Below are positions 35,780 to 47,579 of a stretch of DNA of 64,000 bases, piece by piece (position 1 is the first letter of the stretch; the number at the start of each line of letters is the position of its first letter). The notes under the pieces were generated by a model. It was given only the letters and a program-made list of their open reading frames with translations. It searched no databases and was not told the origin of the DNA. The position numbers were made by a program, and so were the translations under genes. Source of the DNA: Ailurus styani (lineage: Eukaryota > Chordata > Mammalia > Carnivora > Ailuridae); the NCBI GenBank assembly GCA_002007465.1, contig LNAC01000754.1, forward strand, positions 422,418-486,417, read 5' to 3'.

Positions 35780-36190
35780 CAATGAAGATTGAGTAGACTG
35801 ATGAAGTAATGATAGGCTCTACTTCCATTTTTATCAACTAATGGTGTTCCTGGTGACAAGTGCCCATGATGTCACTTTATGACTCCTAATGCACTCACTT
35901 TTGTTGTTTCCTGCATTGTAGGTAGATTCAGCTGATGTTTCTCACACAGTCCTGCTTTGACTGACATCAGAAAGCCCTGCCTGACAGTCGGCTTGTAGAT
36001 TCATCATTGTACGTTAATATAGACAGGTTCCACGCTCTCCGTCCCAGCAGGGCATCAGGCCGGCCCAGACGTTATTAAACATGGCTAGGCCACCTCATCA
36101 AAGAAAAGTCCACTCCAAAATGTTGGAAATCAAAGAATCGGGACTGCTGTGCTTGGAGATTTGCAAAAAGGAAAATAGGCTGTGTTTTTA
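35780..36190. promoter_or_regulatory. Candidate conserved non-coding block F
   Basis: Repeat-free block with a CRE-like TGATGTCA at 35877-35884 and a second 'ctgacatcag' at 35961-35970. Low-confidence regulatory inference. Confidence 0.25.
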
Positions 36191-36203
36191 TCACTGTGTA
36201 TCT

Positions 36204-36397
36204 TTTTTTTTTAAGATTTATTTATATATTTGAGAGAGAGTGTTGGGGGGGAAGTGAAGGAAAGGGAGAGAAAAACTCAAGCAAACTCCCTGCTGAGCAT
36301 GGAGCTCATTCGTCACTGGGCTTGATCTCACCACCCTGGGATCATGACCTGAGTCAAAGTCAGACACCTGACCGACTGAGCCACCCCAGGGCCCCTA
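36204..36397 (-). mobile_element. Can-SINE, full length, last before a 21-kb gap
   Basis: Reverse-oriented SINE; duplication cactgtgtatc at 36192-36202 and 36398-36408. No further SINE is recognisable until 57,712. Confidence 0.94.
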
Positions 36398-36408
36398 CAC
36401 TGTGTATC

Positions 36409-38769
36409 ATGAAGCAAGTATTTTCATATGTCTCTAGCCCCGTGTATTTTAAATGAGAGCATAACGCTCACCTACTATTGCTTGTGGGATTGGTAAGATG
36501 ACCAACAAAGGTAATTTTGTTGAAACACTTAGAAAAAGGTGAAGAATTATACAAATGGAGTCTCATGTTTTGTATTGATGTCATTTCAGACTTTTACTCC
36601 TCAGTCTCTCCTTAGTGGTGTCATAAAGGAATGATAGGTATGTCAATATGGCATATGGTGGCATCATAATTTAGCTTTTATAAGGCTTCTTGAGTTTCAC
36701 CACAGAGGTGGTTTGGTTCTAGTTCAAGTCTGAGGGTGATAACTATTAGGGTAAAAAGTCTTTGTAATTCGTCAAATTAATGAGCCATTGGCCACATGTG
36801 ACAGGGTCATCTATGATTTCTGCAAACATTGTGAAGTTCCCATGTTACCGTATCTCTCAGTTACGCGATTCCAGCTGGCGTGTGAAAAATGTAGAAGTGG
36901 CCATCCATCCCTCGCATTTATCTCTGAGATATAACTTGGGACCCTTAAATCTTTCTACTGTCTGCTTTGTTGTAACATCAGAGTATTTGGCTTCATGTCA
37001 CTCGTTCATAATTAGGCAGCTGACGTTCATGCTCTGTATTCTTGGTCATGGCAACCACTGTTCAGGTGGAGATCTATGCTTGGGAGGTGTTCTGGATCTT
37101 GTTCTGGATTGAGTTCTCAATAACTTCTATAGTGAATACCACCTCAGTGGTAGGGGAGGGGTAAGCATGGGTATTTGGGGGTCACTTGTGCAGAAGTTTG
37201 CTCATAAATCCCTGTAGCAATCTCTTTGGGGAAGAACTCATTCAAAACTTAGTATTAGGTTCTTGGGCCAGTGACCAAGGTGAATTCTGTTTCTTCGTGT
37301 ATAGGTTGCATCTTTCCAAGTGGGATAGACTATTTTGGATAGTCCTCAGTTGGTCTTTTTAAATTTCTTGGTTAAGTTGAGAGAGTTCACACTGGAAATT
37401 CTTAGGTTTTCTAATTGTTCCTGACCTTGTACACGTAGGTCTCAGAGGGGGAGAATAGTAGCATTGTTCATCTAAGTATTTACCCTTAAACTGGTGAGGT
37501 CACTTCTTGGTATCTATCTTTACCCTTCCCAAAGAATTTATGAAATGTCTTATCGCCTTTCCTAAGCCTTAGGCTTTATCCATGTATCTTAGCTTCAGAC
37601 TTGAGTTTGTCCTTTTCCCTGACCTGGTAAAACATTTTTATCAATAATTTGTAAGGAGCTCAAAAGGGGCCTTGCTTATTAACTTTTAAAATACATGGTC
37701 AGGGAGGTCAAGACATACCAGAAGTTTTAGATCATGGTGCTAAGTGGTCTCAACATGCTAACACGCTGCCTGACACCTACCAGACAAAATTGAATAGAAT
37801 TATAGGTTTGAAGTTCTAGCTTTATATTTAAGAAATCAATTATAGAAGCAGGTGCTTGAAAGGTCTGGGCTGGCAGTGTTCCATGTCAAAAGTATTAGGA
37901 TATTTCTCTTGTGGTGTGGTGTGCATCGCCATTGGAGATGGCTTAGAGAAGGTTTGCCAAGTTGGGTGTAATATCTTCTTGATATCTGCACAGCACACAT
38001 ATCATCTAGAGCACGGCGTTCAGTGCAGGGTTTCATGTTTTAAGAAAAACAGAAAAACTAATGGAGAAGGACCAGGCGGTGAGTGTTATGGATATACGTG
38101 GCCTAGAATAAAGATGACACATTGAATCTTCTTTCTAGTGGTCAAAACAGCATCATATGGGTGAGGACGATATAGGGTTGCTCTGAGGACAAATGTAAGG
38201 CCTGTGGGGTAATGGTATAGGGAGGGAAGTTCTGTCATAGTGGAAAAAGGAAATTTTAGTGAGGGATCGGATGAGACAGGGTGACATACTTGCACAGACA
38301 TGAATGCTGACTGCCCTGGAAGAACTGGAGGTCAAAGAGACCTCTACAACCTTGTGGGAAACTGGGCAGGTCAGCATAATAGGGGGCAAGGATGCTTTCT
38401 GACTCACATTCATCATGGTGCTGAGAGTGACAAGGTTTGCCCACATATTTTCAGTCATCTCCTTGTCTGTATTCAGGCTGTCACACAGACTTCCTTTTTT
38501 GAGAAATCCAATGGTCACTCACTTGGATACCAAGCAAAATTTGAGTTTCTAAGAGTTGAGCTTTCACTCACGTCTCCGATCCTGCAACCTCTGTTAGCAT
38601 AACCTCTACTCTCCTTTCACAGAGTGGGATAGCTCCAGTTCTCCTCCCAGGGACCCCTCATAGCTCTTATAATGAAGATGGTGAAAGGACTATGGGTACA
38701 CTTACTGTTTCTCACCCTGCTCCCCTTGCTCCCACTGTCTGTCCCCCGCCTCCCCGTTCTTCTCAGACC
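36409..38769. other. Unique non-coding DNA
   Basis: No gene or named repeat. An open frame of 121 codons (minus, 38153-38518) and another of 110 codons (plus, 36780-37112) lack domain signatures. Confidence 0.5.
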
Positions 38770-39045
38770 CTACCTCCTGATGCTCTCTTGACCCTTCATC
38801 TTCTCCTTGCACTTGGCTTTCAAAGCAAAGTACAATCCTGTCTCCTTCCTAACCTCCTCTCTGAAACTTTATCCCTCACTTTTCTTTAGGTCCCTGTGCA
38901 TTTTCCCAATCATACTATAGAGTGCTTAACTGTTCTAAGTTTTTCGTGGCTCTTAATTTTATCTCTCTGTCTCCACAGTATTTAACTTGGGATTAGGGCG
39001 TTTGCCTAACTTGGTACTCAAGGAATATTTGTTAGTGACTTCCTG
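38770..39045 (+). mobile_element. Possible L2 3' end
   Basis: 'ctttaggtccctgtgcattt' and 'tctctctgtctccacagtat', then 'ggtactcaaggaatatttgt', resembles the end of an L2 element. Weak match. Confidence 0.4.
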
Positions 39046-39479
39046 ATTGGATTATACCTATGACCACAAAATAGAACCAACTGGCTAAAAAGGTTTGTAC
39101 CTTGACTCTCGCCTCATTAGCACAAGGTTGAAACCGATTTATGTAAGTACCAAAAGTATAGGCCCCTACACAAATCATATTACTATGTTGAACAAGCTAG
39201 TTTACTTATTATTATGACATCCTTCTAAACCTTACCACCCCCTTGTCATCGCTGCATGAGGCTTAGCTGGCACATTAGAGGAAATCCCTAGAAGACTGTG
39301 CAGCAAAGCCAGTAGTCAGCTCTTGTTCTGCTCTTACAGATTCATTCAGAAAGTTGAGAGATGCCTCTCTGAGTCTACGGTTTCCTTTGGTGCAAAGTGT
39401 TTTGTCCAACTGGTCTCTAGTTTAGAGATATTCAAGGGGTTAACTTTGACTCCTTCACTGAACCCAACTGTTTAATGTT

Positions 39480-39840
39480 TTTAATGGCATAATGTGTTAA
39501 TAGCCATACAGCTGTTGCTTCTCAGCCTCTCCCCTTAATTGAGTTAGGCGCCATTTAGTAGGCTGAGTTCAAGTCGTAAACAAATTATTTTTGCATATGG
39601 ATCAATGGAAATTTAATAAACTTTATTAAAACTGTATATTGGACCAAGGAGTTCTGTTTCCTCTCATGGATATAAACCAACCCCATTAGGCTGACCTGTA
39701 TGAACTGAATCGCAGGGCAGAAAATATTTCTGGTCATTTAAAGATTATTTTGGTTCAGCAGATGGGGGCTAGCATCAGAGTGCAGGTTTTCTTATTAATT
39801 CATTTGCATACGCATACATGAATGACATCATTTACCCACT
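39480..39840. promoter_or_regulatory. Candidate conserved non-coding block G with POU octamers
   Basis: Repeat-free AT-rich block holding a perfect POU octamer ATTTGCAT at 39802-39809 and a near match TTTGCATA at 39590-39597. A 'ttattaatt' homeodomain-type word and 'aatgacatcattt' flank the right octamer. It directly precedes a CpG-rich patch. Motifs are seen; enhancer role is inferred. Confidence 0.35.
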
Positions 39841-39911
39841 ACGCTAATTTCCAGTGCCAGTATGGGTTGCTGGCCCGTAGTAGGGACTCCAGTAGAGTTG
39901 CCAGAGGAGGG

Positions 39912-39976
39912 GTGGCGCCCTCAGGCGCGAAGGAACGGCGCAGTGCGCTGAGGGGCGAACCACTGACGGGCCCGGG
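39912..39976. promoter_or_regulatory. Small CpG cluster
   Basis: About ten CpG dinucleotides in 65 bp, including a GGCGCC and 'aggcgcgaagg', in a CpG-poor surrounding. It is far shorter than a standard CpG island. It could be a protected regulatory element or the relic of one. Confidence 0.45.
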
Positions 39977-41335
39977 GCTCTCATCACTCCAGTGAACTGC
40001 CCTCCATCGATTCATCGCCTGTGAAATGTCTCCAGTGTTCCACAGATACCTTCTGCCTATTCTCATGGCAATCTCAGTTTATGTTGCAATAAATGTTATC
40101 TTAATCTCAACTGATTGACGAGTTCTTAAAATAACAGCATTACCGAGGTTCCCACTCAGATTGTAAATCACAAATATTCCGCTCTTTGGAAGGCATTTGG
40201 GGTGGTTCGCCAGTATTTCAGGCATAGCTCTGGCGGCCCCGTTGCCGTTGGAGCTATCTGAGGAGGGAGTTAAGTGTTGGCTGGCAGATGACTCAGAGCG
40301 GGGTGCAGGCAATTTGTGGCGGGGGTCCTAGGCGCCAGGACCTGAGTAGTCCTCTGTAGATCTGTGGTTTGAGCAGCAGAGAACAAAGACAAAGCCTCCT
40401 CTTTTGGCCCTGAATGACAGCCGCTGGGAGGAGGACCCTGCTGGATGGTAGAGCAAGCGCGGAGATGATCAGTCCAGCTTTCTTGTGTCAGATTCGCTGG
40501 CGAGGAGGAAGCAGTTCTGTCTGGCTCTGGCTAGAGTGGTTCTTTCTGTCTGGGGGCCTGTTGTTTCTGTCATTCTTCCTGGAAAGTGGAATCCTAACTA
40601 TGGGCAGCTGGTTAGGACTGGAGCCTTGGTGACTCCTGAAAGTTATAACAAATGGAAGTCATTACCACCGCTGCCCCCCTTTACCTTTGTGCTACTTGAG
40701 GCAGAAAATGATTTTTCCCCCGGTTTGTTTTGGAGTCTTTCATCCAGAGAGAAAGGGATTAGCCTATGGCTACAATAGTGCTTTCAGGGCCTTTTGGCGT
40801 GCTGCAAATGTTTACTTATCCAGGTACAAATAGGTAAAAGCACATAGTTAAAGATCCCAGCTGCAAGGTCATTTACCTTTTTAAAATTCAGCCGCATGAG
40901 CCGACTGAGGTTGAGGGCTTGCTGGTATGAGCCATTAACTGCCTGTTGTACGTAACCTCGCCTTGTCTTACACACAGCTGCGTGCGGGTCGCTGGTGCCT
41001 GCAGCCAGCCCACCATGCATGCCTTGCGAGCAACAAAAGCAGTTTAACTTGTGATCGCTGATCATCTGATCCACGTACAGGGTGCAGGCTCAGTCAAGTA
41101 GAACTGGTAAGTCATTAAAAATGCGCCTCGGCGCCGTGCCTGCCGAGTACAGCATCATGCTAACATCTCCTCCCCCACCCCCAGCCAGTCAGCAGCATCG
41201 GGAGGGAGCTGGTACCAGCTGCGTGCTGGAGAGATCTCATGTCGCCGTAGCCTCACGTGGTGGGAGGTTGTCAATGACTCCAAGCGGCGCAGGAGAGGAA
41301 GACAGGAATGGTCTGAAGTGGGAGCCACCCTCTCC
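39977..41335. other. GC-richer unique DNA
   Basis: No repeats recognised. A splice-donor-like 'ctggtaagtcat' lies at 41,104-41,115 after 'gatccacgtacag', but I see no coding frame to support an exon. C-rich runs lie near 41,165-41,183. Confidence 0.45.
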
Positions 41336-41640
41336 CCTTGTCCTTTACTTATTATCTCAGCCTGTGCTGAGTGTTTTCTGTGCGTCAGGCCCAGTACTGG
41401 TGCCCACATTGCAAAAATGAGAAAAGAAACGGATTCTGACTCAGAGACTCTCACAGTCCGCCAAGAGCTCAATTCACTGCCAAGCGTTTTAACACAGGCA
41501 CCAACCAAGTGCCCTGCAACCCTGAGAGGCCTGGGGAAGCCAAAGAGGTGATGCTGAAGCTGGACCTGGAAGGATGAATCAGATGTCATCAAGGACACAT
41601 CTGGTAGAGGAAGCAACTTGAGCTGTGCTTGAAAGCCTTC
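41336..41640 (+). mobile_element. Ancient mammalian repeat fragment, class uncertain
   Basis: 'tgtgcgtcaggcccagtact' and 'agctggacctggaaggatga' echo the layout of the repeat at 16,025. Confidence 0.4.
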
Positions 41641-43234
41641 CTTTCTAGAATTCTTTCCTCTCTGACATATACTTTTCTACTCAGTTTCTCATAGGCTGTA
41701 TTCTGTGACTCTGTATTGGAGGGCCCATGAGTCCTCTCTTCTTATTTCCAACTCATCACTATCTAGTTGCTTCTGGCATCAGGTTACCCAACTACACCAT
41801 AAATCCTCTGGCGAGGGACCCTATATCCACAGTATACTTGATTTTTCCATAGCTCCAAAAGTGTTGGGAGTGCACAGTCGATGGGCTGCCCTCCTTTTCT
41901 AATCGGTCAGTAAAAAGCCAAAGCCAAATAGCCATGGAGTTAAGTAATAGGACTTAGAATGTTCCAGATAGATGTTCCTCCTACATGTACACCAGAAAGT
42001 CGGTTGTTGAAGGAGAGGGGAGGGAAGAGCCTTTTATGAGCATGTGCGTATGTGTCACATACATTATGTGGGTTCATATGTTCTGAGGTATTTTTGTCTC
42101 TCAGGAGTCCTGTAGTTTGTGTGCGTGATACAACCTTAAAAAAATCACTTGGACCTCAAGAGGCCCTAGAGCTTAGATTTAATAATGTATTCATTCCCGT
42201 ACGATGCCATTTTCGTTCTTCCAGCTACTCCATTCCATCTTCCAAGCAATCAGGTAATCGTAGCCCTTAAATGCCTTCTGTTTGTCTCTCAAAGAGTTTT
42301 ATCCGGAAGCCCCTTCCTTGTACTACAGCTCAGTGTTGGGAAGCAGACCTTCGTGGGATCTGTACTCCTTTTTTTTTCTTACTTGGTGTGCTTGTACAAT
42401 GGTCAGTTACACTGTCTTTGAACCATCCCTTCATTTGGTGGGAAGCATCCCTGCAGACAGTCACTTGCTGAGAATAGCTTCCTGGTTCCTCTTGTCGGGA
42501 CTGTTGTCTACAGGCCAAGATGAGACAGAGAGTTGGAGAAATTCCTCTAATGTTTCTGCAACCCTCTATCCCTCACTCTAAAACACTACCAAGAGCTACC
42601 CTTCGGCTGGCTGTGGAGATGAACAAGCTTGTTCTCTAGAAAGACATCCAGCTCCTTCATTAGCACAAAGAAATAGAGACCTGGGACTCAAGCTTTGTAG
42701 GATTAGGAGCCAGATAAAATGGGTCAATTCACTCAGCTTCCTGCTTTACATCTACATAAAGGAAATGATCCTCCCCATCTCTGCCCACCCCCAACTCAAC
42801 CTTCCATGAACTCCATTCCAAACCCAGGAGGAGGAATCATGGCATATTAGGGATAAAACATCTATTAAAATCTCTTCCTCAGACAGAGGCAGGTATTTAG
42901 TGGCAGAACCAAGATTAAATGAAACAAACAAGGTGGCGTTTTCATGGGAAGTTGATACATCACTAGGTGCGTATGACCATTCTTGATTAGAATTTAAAGG
43001 CTTGTATATCTTTATCATGAAAAGTAGGTTGCAGGCTCTGTGATCACCACGTGGGAGGTGCCACCTCTAGAGGCTGAGGCTTGTTTTATTTTAAAATCTA
43101 GAAAAGTCATACAGCTCCTTGTGTAGGGCTGATGGCACAGAATTTTAACTCAGGCTGTTGTTACGAAGGAACAGGGAAAGAGCTCTTCATTGGAAAGGCA
43201 TTGTAAAGTCGGGATATTATTATCATTGATCTTG
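41641..43234. other. Unique non-coding DNA
   Basis: No gene, SINE or LINE recognised. The overlapping frames at 42,185-42,581 have no shared or known signature. Confidence 0.5.
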
Positions 43235-43395
43235 GCAGGAAAGCAGGCAGGAAAGCTGTGTTCCACCCTGGGCGAGTCATCAATTCTTGGGAAAGGCGCT
43301 TCGCTTCTTCCAGTCTTTGTTTTCTCATCTGTCGAACAGTGATGTTAATACCTTTCCAGCATCCTTCACGAGGTTGTGAAAAATCAGATGCTGTC
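43235..43395 (+). mobile_element. MIR fragment
   Basis: 'cctgggcgagtcatcaattc', 'tttgttttctcatctgtcga', 'cacgaggttgtgaaaaatca' follow MIR order. Confidence 0.65.
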
Positions 43396-43512
43396 CCAGG
43401 TTCTCTGCCTTTCTCCTACAACGAATGGAATCCGTTCCATCCTTCAGCCCTTAGGTGACGTTGTTTGGACTCCCTCTTGCAGCATTTGTTTTATTTGCTC
43501 CTGCTACTGCAG

Positions 43513-43559
43513 TTGTCGACGTAGGCTTTTCCCTCCCTCTAGAAGGCATGCAAGCTGCG
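43513..43559 (+). other. Exon-like 47-bp segment with strong donor
   Basis: Bounded on the left by a pyrimidine-rich acceptor-like 'ctcctgctactgcag' and on the right by a consensus donor (gcg|gtaagt). One frame is open through it, but the segment is short and has no recognised protein content. It could equally be a chance pairing or an lncRNA exon. Confidence 0.15.
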
Positions 43560-43724
43560 GTAAGTCACAGCAGGGTTTACTCTTCCTGGTCCCGTCCGGT
43601 GCGAGGTAAGGCGCTTGAGTGAGGCCAGCGCCGGAATACGAAATCAGAACGGAATTCCTCGGTGGGAACCGGGTGCTCGGTTTCTCAATGACACCGCTGC
43701 GGATGTGTGCATCTACTCCGCCCC

Positions 43725-43800
43725 ATCGTTTTGGGAATTGAATGAAATGGCCCATGTGAGTGTGCCAAGGACATACTAGATGTTCAGTAAACCCTGGCTT
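43725..43800 (+). mobile_element. MIR 3' fragment
   Basis: 'ttgggaattgaatgaaatgg' and 'ccaaggacatactagatgtt' are the terminal MIR blocks. Part of the same 'gttgtga' region already occurs in the fragment at 43,235, so these look like two separate copies. Confidence 0.5.
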
Positions 43801-43989
43801 CCTTTCTCCCGTCCTCCGTACACAGTAGCAACCTAATACCTGTTTCTGGACCAAATTAAACTTCGAAGACGAGGAGGAAATCCGTGACTTCCCCTCCTCC
43901 CCTGCTTCTTGGAGAGGTGTCCAGGAGGAAGATGACCCTGTGCTCTGAGTCATGGTCCCCCTCCCGCTAGCTTCCCCCTCCCTCCACCT

Positions 43990-44400
43990 TCAGAGTTAGA
44001 TTGAAATGAAACTACAGTTTCACATGTTGATATGAAGTACGATCGAGGTTTGCAGAAGACATAGTACAAATTTTATGACATCGCCATTATCCTCATCAAT
44101 GAAATCAGCGCATTTTTCTCATCGGCATCTTCTGCGGTTAAAAACAAGGAAGTAACTCATGCTGTTACGTGAAACAGCTTATAAATTTTTACACACATGT
44201 GAACGGAATCGCTTGAAATCCAAAGCTGCCAAGAGGAATAATTAGGAGCCACAGAACAGATCTCGGTAATGTGACAGCAGCTTCTAAAACATCCCACAGG
44301 ACAGAGAAGCTCAAGCTGGCTTGACCTATATCTTTAATAATACAGACCATTGCCCTTGGATTGAATCTAAAGGGTAGGACCAAGTGCTTGCTTCATCATG
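43990..44400. promoter_or_regulatory. Candidate conserved non-coding block H
   Basis: Repeat-free block retaining scattered CpGs in AT-rich DNA ('gtacgatcgagg', 'catcgccattatcc', 'aatcgcttgaaatcc') and a homeodomain word TAATTAG at 44239-44245. Inference only. Confidence 0.3.
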
Positions 44401-44992
44401 TTTTAGGAAAAATTGCCAAAGTTTATTTATGAATTCTCCACACAATGGCCTCTTGCTTTGATTATGAACGGACAGAGCTTTCTAAGGAGCAACTCAGCAT
44501 GCAAAATTAAAAGCAAAAAGAAAAAAAAAAAAGAAAAAACAAAACCAAACCAAACCGCCACAGAACATAATTTCTTATATTCTGTCATGCTTGGCAAACA
44601 GTATTATGTAAGGACCCAACGTGGACAAATGGCTCTGTTAACAGTAGAAGTAACCTTTTGTTTAATTAGAAAATAGGAGCTATATGGGACAATAAAAATT
44701 GTTCCTGCTGCCCTTCGTCACTGTTTCATAAATAGGATCGTGCTAGAGATAATGGTAAATGTTATTTATTTGTGCAATATCACAGACTTGGTAATTGTTC
44801 ATGGTGTTGATAGTTCCCCTGCGTGGAGATCGTAGTAGTTTCAGAATTTGTTTCCTTTGATCCAAGGAAGGAAAATAGCAAGTGTTTACTTAAAATGCCC
44901 CTGGCTTTCCTAGGCCAGAAAAATGGATCTGCGTATTTTTAGCCCCTCTGTTGCAAGGGCCAAATCTCTCTGGCAGTGTCTGGTGCATACTG
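44401..44992. other. Unique DNA with an A-rich patch
   Basis: A-rich low complexity at 44,513-44,556 ('aaaagaaaaaaaaaaaagaa' then 'ccaaaccaaacc'). No SINE head is attached to it, so it is not an obvious retrotransposon tail. Confidence 0.5.
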
Positions 44993-45018
44993 NCCTACCC
45001 CCGCCCCCACCCCCGCCA
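44993..45018 (-). repeat. C-rich tract next to an undetermined base
   Basis: Three runs of five C separated by G or A follow an N at 44,993. The minus strand carries the matching G runs and could form a G-quadruplex. The N probably marks a base-calling failure in this difficult tract. Confidence 0.7.
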
Positions 45019-46430
45019 GAATGCTCCCGGGTCCTCATTGGATGGAGATGCCATTTCATCTTCACTTCCGATTTCCCAGCAGAACTAAATTTAGTAGCCT
45101 TGCTGGAGAGAAGACATGGGACAAAGTTTCCCACCTGAGGATGTGTTCACAGGAAGAAGAAAATCTCCCTGTTACTCCCTCTTGAGAGCCAGCATCTGGG
45201 ACGAAGACCAGACTGAATTTCACAGCATCTGTTGCAGGGTCTTCCCGGGGGGTGGTGGGGAACAAAGGCTGAAGGCCTTGGCTAGATTTCAGGGTCAGTT
45301 CCATTTTGTGTTTTACTATGAAAACTCAAGTTGTGAGGCTGTATGAGTATGTGGGGCCGTCTGGCTAGATTTATTTCATTGCACATGGCAGTTCACACTC
45401 GGTTTCTTTCGGGGAGTTTCTGTTTTCTTTCTCGTTGTGTTTGCCGGTGTAGATGCTCCATTTCCTGCTTTTTAGAAAAAAAAAATGTTTGTGGTTTGTG
45501 ACGTTGGGTGATTTACGATGATGATGACTTAAGGATTCTTCGCTCTTGACTTTGGCGAATGTGAGATACTTCCTCAGACCCCTGAGCTAGCCTGAGTCCC
45601 TTCCCGGAACCAAGAAACCCATGGCAATGGGCTATGGCACAAATGTGTATAGACATGTTTTGGGCCATCACTTATTTCTTTGAGTCCTAAATAACCCCTT
45701 CTAGAAGGTTTCCACGTACCACCTTTAAAAAAAATAGACAGTGTGTCAAAAGGAAAACACAACATAACAAAACCCCTTTCCTTCACACAATTCATTTTAA
45801 GCTTCAAAATCCCCGAAAATCCCCAATCTCCTCTTGCCGTCTGGTTCCCACTCTCTAACTTTCCTCATCTCCCCTGAAAGAAAGAGAAAAGCATTTCTTC
45901 CAGGGACCAATAAGTTGTTGGCCGATGCTTAGCAACAGGATTCCTGTGTTTTAAGTAGCTGCAAGCCCCTCGCTGAACTCTTTGATGTGACTGTCAGAGC
46001 AGATTTATTTTGTTTTAGCACATTGTCTACTTGTCCAGATGTATCAGGAGATAAAAAGGAGTCATGTTTACACTCCTCCCTTTCTTTTTTTGGGGGGGGA
46101 AGCTGTAATTAAATCGTGGTTTTGATGAGTCTTGGGCAGCTCCCGTTGAAGAAAACAGGAATTGGCTGGAGAAAAGGGAAAAAGGAAAACTCACTTGGCA
46201 GATTGAGCACCTGATTTGGTCAGAAAATAAAGCATAAGGACCAGCTGGCTTGGTGCTGGGAAGCCGGAGGGTCCGATCTGATTCTTTTCTCCCACTTGGA
46301 TGGAAGTTGAACCGAGAGGAAGGGCGCCTTCCCTCCAGCTCTCCCTCGCCGGGGCCCCATGTGGAAAACCTTCCAGTGTGACCAGTCTCGTCTTCTTTCC
46401 TGCTGGACGCAGGCACACACAGGAGGTCCG
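45019..46430. other. Unique non-coding DNA
   Basis: No gene or repeat recognised. 45,880-46,070 is repeat-free and contains 'gatgcttagcaacagg', an RFX-like half site. G run of 8 near 46,092. Confidence 0.5.
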
Positions 46431-46527
46431 AGCTCTCTCCTTACTTCCCTCCGTCCCTCCTGCCCTGTCTTCCTTTCCGCCTGCCTTCCCTGCCTCTCTG
46501 TCTCTCTGTCTCTGTCTCTCGCTCCGG
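46431..46527. repeat. Polypyrimidine tract
   Basis: Nearly pure C/T on the plus strand over about 97 bp, ending in (TCTCTG)n-like units. Opposite-strand open frames here (up to 158 codons) are products of the purine bias. Confidence 0.8.
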
Positions 46528-46739
46528 GGTAAACAGTGGTTAATCCAAAGCTAAGAAAATTGTTGAACAATGGAGATCTTGAATGAGTACGTCTCCTTAG
46601 AGCTGGATGAGTTGAATTCCCTCGGAGTAGGATTGTCACTCCCCCCTCTGTCTCTCTCTCATCAGTTTTTTGAATGTTCCCATTTAGTAACACCATTCTG
46701 AGTTCTATTAATGACCTGCGGTGAGCAGTGACAAGCAGA

Positions 46740-47160
46740 AATCCAGCATTTAGTACTGCCGAGGACCTGCCAGGCGGGGGCTTTGCTCGCTGGCGTGGAG
46801 GCCCTTCATTTGCATTCTAAATAGGTTACACTACAGCACCCTCTTCTGCCCGCCGAGCCCCTTAACAGGAGCCCTGCACAGCGGCGCGGTTCCCTCTCCT
46901 CCCTGCAGCCTCTGACGGCCCTTGGGCGGCGAACCCTGGCCTTCCCAGGGCTTCCCAGGGTCGGGCCCTGGAGGAACAGAGCACTGTGATAAACCCATGC
47001 TCGCCTGCACGCCTGGCGTCGAGCTGCATCTTTCTGCGGATTAAATTTTTTATTACTCATTCATGGGAGGGAAAGGGGAGAAATCATGAATCGAGAAAGA
47101 CAGATATAACAAAAGGGAGGCTGAGCGAAGCAGGAGCTACCCCAGAGCTCTCAGCGCCGG
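46740..47160. promoter_or_regulatory. GC-rich, CpG-retaining block with octamer
   Basis: At least eight CpGs between 46,848 and 46,933 plus more on either side. A perfect octamer ATTTGCAT lies at 46808-46815 just upstream. No TATA, open frame or donor site points to a coding promoter, so I describe it as a candidate regulatory element only. Confidence 0.35.
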
Positions 47161-47579
47161 GCTCCCTCCTGTCCAACCTCAAATCCCAGACGCACAGCAC
47201 TTGAGGGCGTCTTGTAAACTATGGGCTTGTGTTTTGTGTTTCCCATTTGTTGACCAGCCTGAAGCACAGGAAGGAGGGTTCCTTGGTTTGTTCTAAACTG
47301 CCTTCGGATGAGTCCTCTTGGCCAGAGTGTACCTTGTAACTTAAAGCCTTTTTCTGCACCGAGGACCAGGCTGGGGTTGGACTGAGCCTGTGCGTGGGCA
47401 GCTCCTGGCATCAGGGGGGCTGTGGGTGCCCCCTTTTCTACAGTGAGGAGCTCTGTTTCTGGGGGAGAAGCTCACCTCAGAGGGCAGTGTAGTAGGTGAC
47501 TTGGTCTGGGAAGACGAGAGCTTATCGTTACCTTCACCTCTAGGAGGCCGAGGAGTGCTGGTTGCTCAGTGTTTTGCAC
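47161..47579. other. Unique spacer
   Basis: GC-richer DNA with no gene or repeat. Confidence 0.5.

Noticed and set aside
41155..41616. 153-codon minus-strand frame
   Set aside because: Overlaps an ancient repeat and shows no family signature.
46220..46696. 158-codon minus-strand frame rich in Arg and Glu
   Set aside because: Produced by a polypyrimidine tract on the plus strand, which removes stop codons; no recognisable protein.
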